A DNA stretch of 7,482 nt, taken from Paracoccaceae bacterium (lineage in GTDB: Bacteria; Pseudomonadota; Alphaproteobacteria; Rhodobacterales; Rhodobacteraceae). The notes under the pieces are model-generated. The model ran no database searches. It had not been told where the DNA came from and saw only the letters and a list, made by a program, of their open reading frames with translations. Below are positions 5,390 to 7,482 of the stretch, piece after piece. The stretch is from assembly GCA_020832725.1 (NCBI GenBank), contig JAFIEC010000291.1, forward strand, positions 1-7,482, given 5' to 3'. Both the position numbers and the translations under genes were made by a program. Numbering within the stretch: the stretch's first letter is position 1; each line of letters begins with the position of its first letter.

Positions 5390-6274
5390 TCAGACGCCCT
5401 CCTCGGTGACCATGGCAAGGAATTCCTGCGCGACGGCGGGAAGGGGCCGTTGATCCGACCAGATGAGCTTTGCCGAAAACGGCAATTCAGGTGCGAAATT
5501 CACGAGCGCGCAGCCACGCAGCGAATGAAGCGGGGCCTCGATCGTTCCGATGATCGCGATGCCGAGCCCCCCGGCCACCAGCCTGCAGATCGAGTCCGTG
5601 GTCCGTGCCTCGTATTGCAACCGCCGTTCCACTCCGGCCTCCTTGAAGACCTCGTCGACCATGAAGCGAAAACGGCTTCCCGAGCGGTAGGAGACAAAGG
5701 ACTGCCCCTCCATGTCCTTCGGATGCAGGATATCGCGTCCGGCGAGCGGATGCCCCTCCGGCACGATGCACATCGCCGCGCGGTCGAGAAGTGGCAGGCT
5801 GCGCAGCAGCGGTGTTTCGATATTGCCGGGAATGATGCCGAACTCGAAATCCTGCGTCACCATCCACTCCACAGCGTCGTCGAAGGCCTGCACCTCCAGC
5901 GTGACGGCAGCCTCGGGGCAGCGCTCTGCAAAGCGGCCGATGAGGCCGGGGGCGATCATGGTGGAGAATGTCGGGCTGGTGATGATTCCGAAACGGGCCT
6001 GGCGGAACGTCCGGATCGCCTCGGCGGCTTCCTTTATGCGCTCCAGACCCGCGATCGCGCGGCGTACCTCATCGACCAGCAGCCGGGCCTCGACCGTCGG
6101 GACAAGGCTGCGCCCCGCGCGCCGGAAAAGCTTGAAGCCGACCTGGTCTTCAAGATCGAGAATGAGGCGGCTGACGGCAGGTTGTGACACATCAAGCATC
6201 CTGGCCGCCTCAGTGACTGTGCCGGCCTGCATGACCGTTCGAAAGGCATCGATCTGTCTGAAGGTGATGGTCAT
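5390..6274 (-). CDS. LysR-type transcriptional regulator
   Basis: A full-length 294-aa LysR-type regulator. Residues 1-62 form the winged helix-turn-helix (FRQIDAFRTVMQAGTVTEAA, then VSQPAVSRLI), followed by a linker helix to about 90 and a periplasmic-binding-protein-like effector domain to the end, where VAGGLGIAIIG (233-243) is a typical conserved segment. The opening TEAARMLDVSQPAVSRLILDLE pattern recalls the branch that contains the opine regulators OccR and NocR, which sense amino-acid derivatives; this is from memory of the family and not tested. The start ATG overlaps the stop of the aminotransferase gene as ATGA with only a weak ribosome binding site, so translation is probably coupled and the two are co-transcribed. 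It ends 110 bp before the acetamidase operon, which it probably controls. LysR proteins normally activate nearby catabolic genes in response to a pathway metabolite; the effector here is unknown. Confidence 0.95.
   Translation of the reverse strand: MTITFRQIDAFRTVMQAGTVTEAARMLDVSQPAVSRLILDLEDQVGFKLFRRAGRSLVPTVEARLLVDEVRRAIAGLERIKEAAEAIRTFRQARFGIITSPTFSTMIAPGLIGRFAERCPEAAVTLEVQAFDDAVEWMVTQDFEFGIIPGNIETPLLRSLPLLDRAAMCIVPEGHPLAGRDILHPKDMEGQSFVSYRSGSRFRFMVDEVFKEAGVERRLQYEARTTDSICRLVAGGLGIAIIGTIEAPLHSLRGCALVNFAPELPFSAKLIWSDQRPLPAVAQEFLAMVTEEGV
6271..6274 (-). other. ATGA stop-start overlap of aminotransferase and LysR genes
   Basis: On the minus strand the aminotransferase stop TGA (6271-6273) and the LysR start ATG (6272-6274) share ATGA. 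Only a poor ribosome binding site (CGGGAC) lies before the LysR start, which points to translational coupling. Confidence 0.75.
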
Positions 6275-7482
6275 TTCTGTCCCGTAATTTCATACCCAAA
6301 GGATGTTGTGCCCTGCTGACCGATTGCCCGCATCGTGAGTTGGGCAAAGGCGCGACCGAGCCTCTCGAGAATCTGATCGATGTCCCCGGCTGACACGACA
6401 AGGGGCGGTGCCATGACGACGCAACGACCAAGCGGGCGCAGGATCAGCCCTTCATCGAGCGCCAGCGCCGCCAGTTGGGGCGCTGTTCCGGGAAAGTCCG
6501 GTGCCAGTTGCACCGCGGCCATCAGCCCCAGCCCCCGATGCGCGCTGACCTCTGCGCGTGCGCCGAACATCGTGGCCAGCCCGTCATGCAGGCGGGCACC
6601 CATCCGCCCCGCATGGGCCGGAAGGTCACGCTCGGCATAGATGCTGAGCGCCTCAAGCGCGACCGCAGCGGCGACCGGGTGGCCGGACATCGTGAAGCCA
6701 TGCCCGAAGCCGCCACTCCGCCCGGCATCGAACAGCAGCGACTCGTGGATCGCCTCGCTGAGCAGAACCGCCGATATCGGCATGTAGGCCGAGGAAAGGG
6801 CCTTGGCGCAGACAAGGATGTCGGGCTCTATCTCCAGCGCCTCGCTGCCCCACCAGCGACCGGTGCGCCCGAAGCCTGTGATCACCTCGTCCACGATCAG
6901 CGCAATGCCATGGCGGCGCAGCACGGCCTGTATCGCCGGGAAATAGCCTTCGGGTGGCACGATCACGCCGCCCACCCCCAGGACAGGTTCCGCAATGAAG
7001 GCGGCGAAAGTGTCAGGCCCCTCGGACTCGATCAGGGCTTCCAGCTCCCTGGCAAGGCGGGCCGACTGCGCGGGGCCGTCTTCGCCCTCGCGGGCCAGTG
7101 CCGGGTCGGGGCAGGACACAAGACGCACCCACGGGGCCGCCGGACAGGCAGATCGGCCGACATCGGGCGCGCCCGACAGGGCGGCTGTGGCGAAGGTGCT
7201 GCCATGATATGCGCCGTGGCGCGCGATGACCTTGTGCGCGGCGCTCTTTCCCCTCGCGCGCGCGCAGGCCCATGCAACACGGAGCGCGGTCTCGTTGGCC
7301 TCCGAGCCCGAGCCGGCAAAAAAGACACGTGCCATCGGGACCGGCGCCAGCGACAGAAGCCGTTCGGCCAACGCCACCACGACGGGGTGGGTGCGCCCGC
7401 GGAAGGTATGGTTGAAGGGCAATGCGCGCATCTGCCGCGCGGCGGCTTCGGCCAGGCGCGGCTCGCTGAAACCCAGTGCGGT
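6271..7482 (-). CDS. Class III PLP-dependent aminotransferase (N-terminus outside window)
   Basis: The frame stays open to the window edge, adding 17 codons (TALGFSEPRLAEAAARQ) before the first internal ATG at 7431. They match the usual TALGYS-type start region, so the true start lies beyond 7482. The visible 403 residues lack about 50 of the normal 450 or so. Family marks, numbered from the first visible residue, are GSGSEAN (57-63), YHGST (92-96), Asp198 in IVDEVITGFGRTG, and the Schiff-base Lys227 in VCAKALSSAYMPIS. The SGHP motif follows at 266-269. These enzymes move an amino group, often from a terminal (omega) amine, to pyruvate or 2-oxoglutarate, giving an aldehyde or ketone. It overlaps the LysR gene by 4 nt. 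The context suggests deamination of the imported compound or an intermediate. The residues after about 385 form a tail with no clear motif. Confidence 0.94.
   Translation of the reverse strand, partial: TALGFSEPRLAEAAARQMRALPFNHTFRGRTHPVVVALAERLLSLAPVPMARVFFAGSGSEANETALRVAWACARARGKSAAHKVIARHGAYHGSTFATAALSGAPDVGRSACPAAPWVRLVSCPDPALAREGEDGPAQSARLARELEALIESEGPDTFAAFIAEPVLGVGGVIVPPEGYFPAIQAVLRRHGIALIVDEVITGFGRTGRWWGSEALEIEPDILVCAKALSSAYMPISAVLLSEAIHESLLFDAGRSGGFGHGFTMSGHPVAAAVALEALSIYAERDLPAHAGRMGARLHDGLATMFGARAEVSAHRGLGLMAAVQLAPDFPGTAPQLAALALDEGLILRPLGRCVVMAPPLVVSAGDIDQILERLGRAFAQLTMRAIGQQGTTSFGYEITGQK

Noticed and set aside
5375..6187. A 270-codon open frame on the plus strand opposite the LysR gene
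   Set aside because: The complementary frame is a clear full-length LysR regulator; the plus-strand translation shows no domain and no good ribosome binding site.
7255..7265. A short CG-dinucleotide run
   Set aside because: It falls in conserved aminotransferase coding sequence and is too short to be a meaningful repeat.

Overview
The window is dense, GC-rich DNA, almost fully coding, with codon use and gene style typical of Alphaproteobacteria. A Rhodobacterales- or Rhodospirillales-like organism is my best guess; this is inference, because there is no rRNA or other marker. There is no sign of phage, transposon, tRNA or CRISPR. Seven genes are visible, two of them cut by the window edges.

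Plus strand, 1-2294: the 3' part of a DUF6282-type (TIM-barrel amidohydrolase-like) gene, then a secreted family-3 substrate-binding protein, then a polar-amino-acid-type ABC ATPase. A perfect 11-bp inverted repeat sits between the last two and ends 2 nt before the ATPase start. No permease gene is present in the window, so the importer is incomplete here.

Minus strand, read from 7482 down to 2272: a class III PLP aminotransferase (5' end outside the window) overlaps a LysR-type regulator by ATGA. A 110-bp gap with promoter-like and dyad sequence follows. After it come three tightly spaced genes: an unrecognised 207-aa protein, an acetamidase/formamidase-family enzyme with a four-cysteine insert, and an ACMSD-like amidohydrolase. 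The last gene runs 23 bp into the 3' end of the convergent ATPase gene.

Taken together this looks like a catabolic cluster for an imported, nitrogen-containing organic molecule (amino-acid-like and/or amide). The parts would be uptake by the ABC system, amine removal by the aminotransferase, C-N or C-C bond cleavage by the acetamidase and amidohydrolases, and control by a LysR protein resembling the opine/amino-acid regulators. The substrate cannot be read from the sequence. The points most worth a second look are an Asn at the place of the catalytic His in the ACMSD-like protein, the cysteine insert in the acetamidase, the unrecognised 207-aa protein, and the hairpin at the ATPase start. I saw no defence system or other exotic element.
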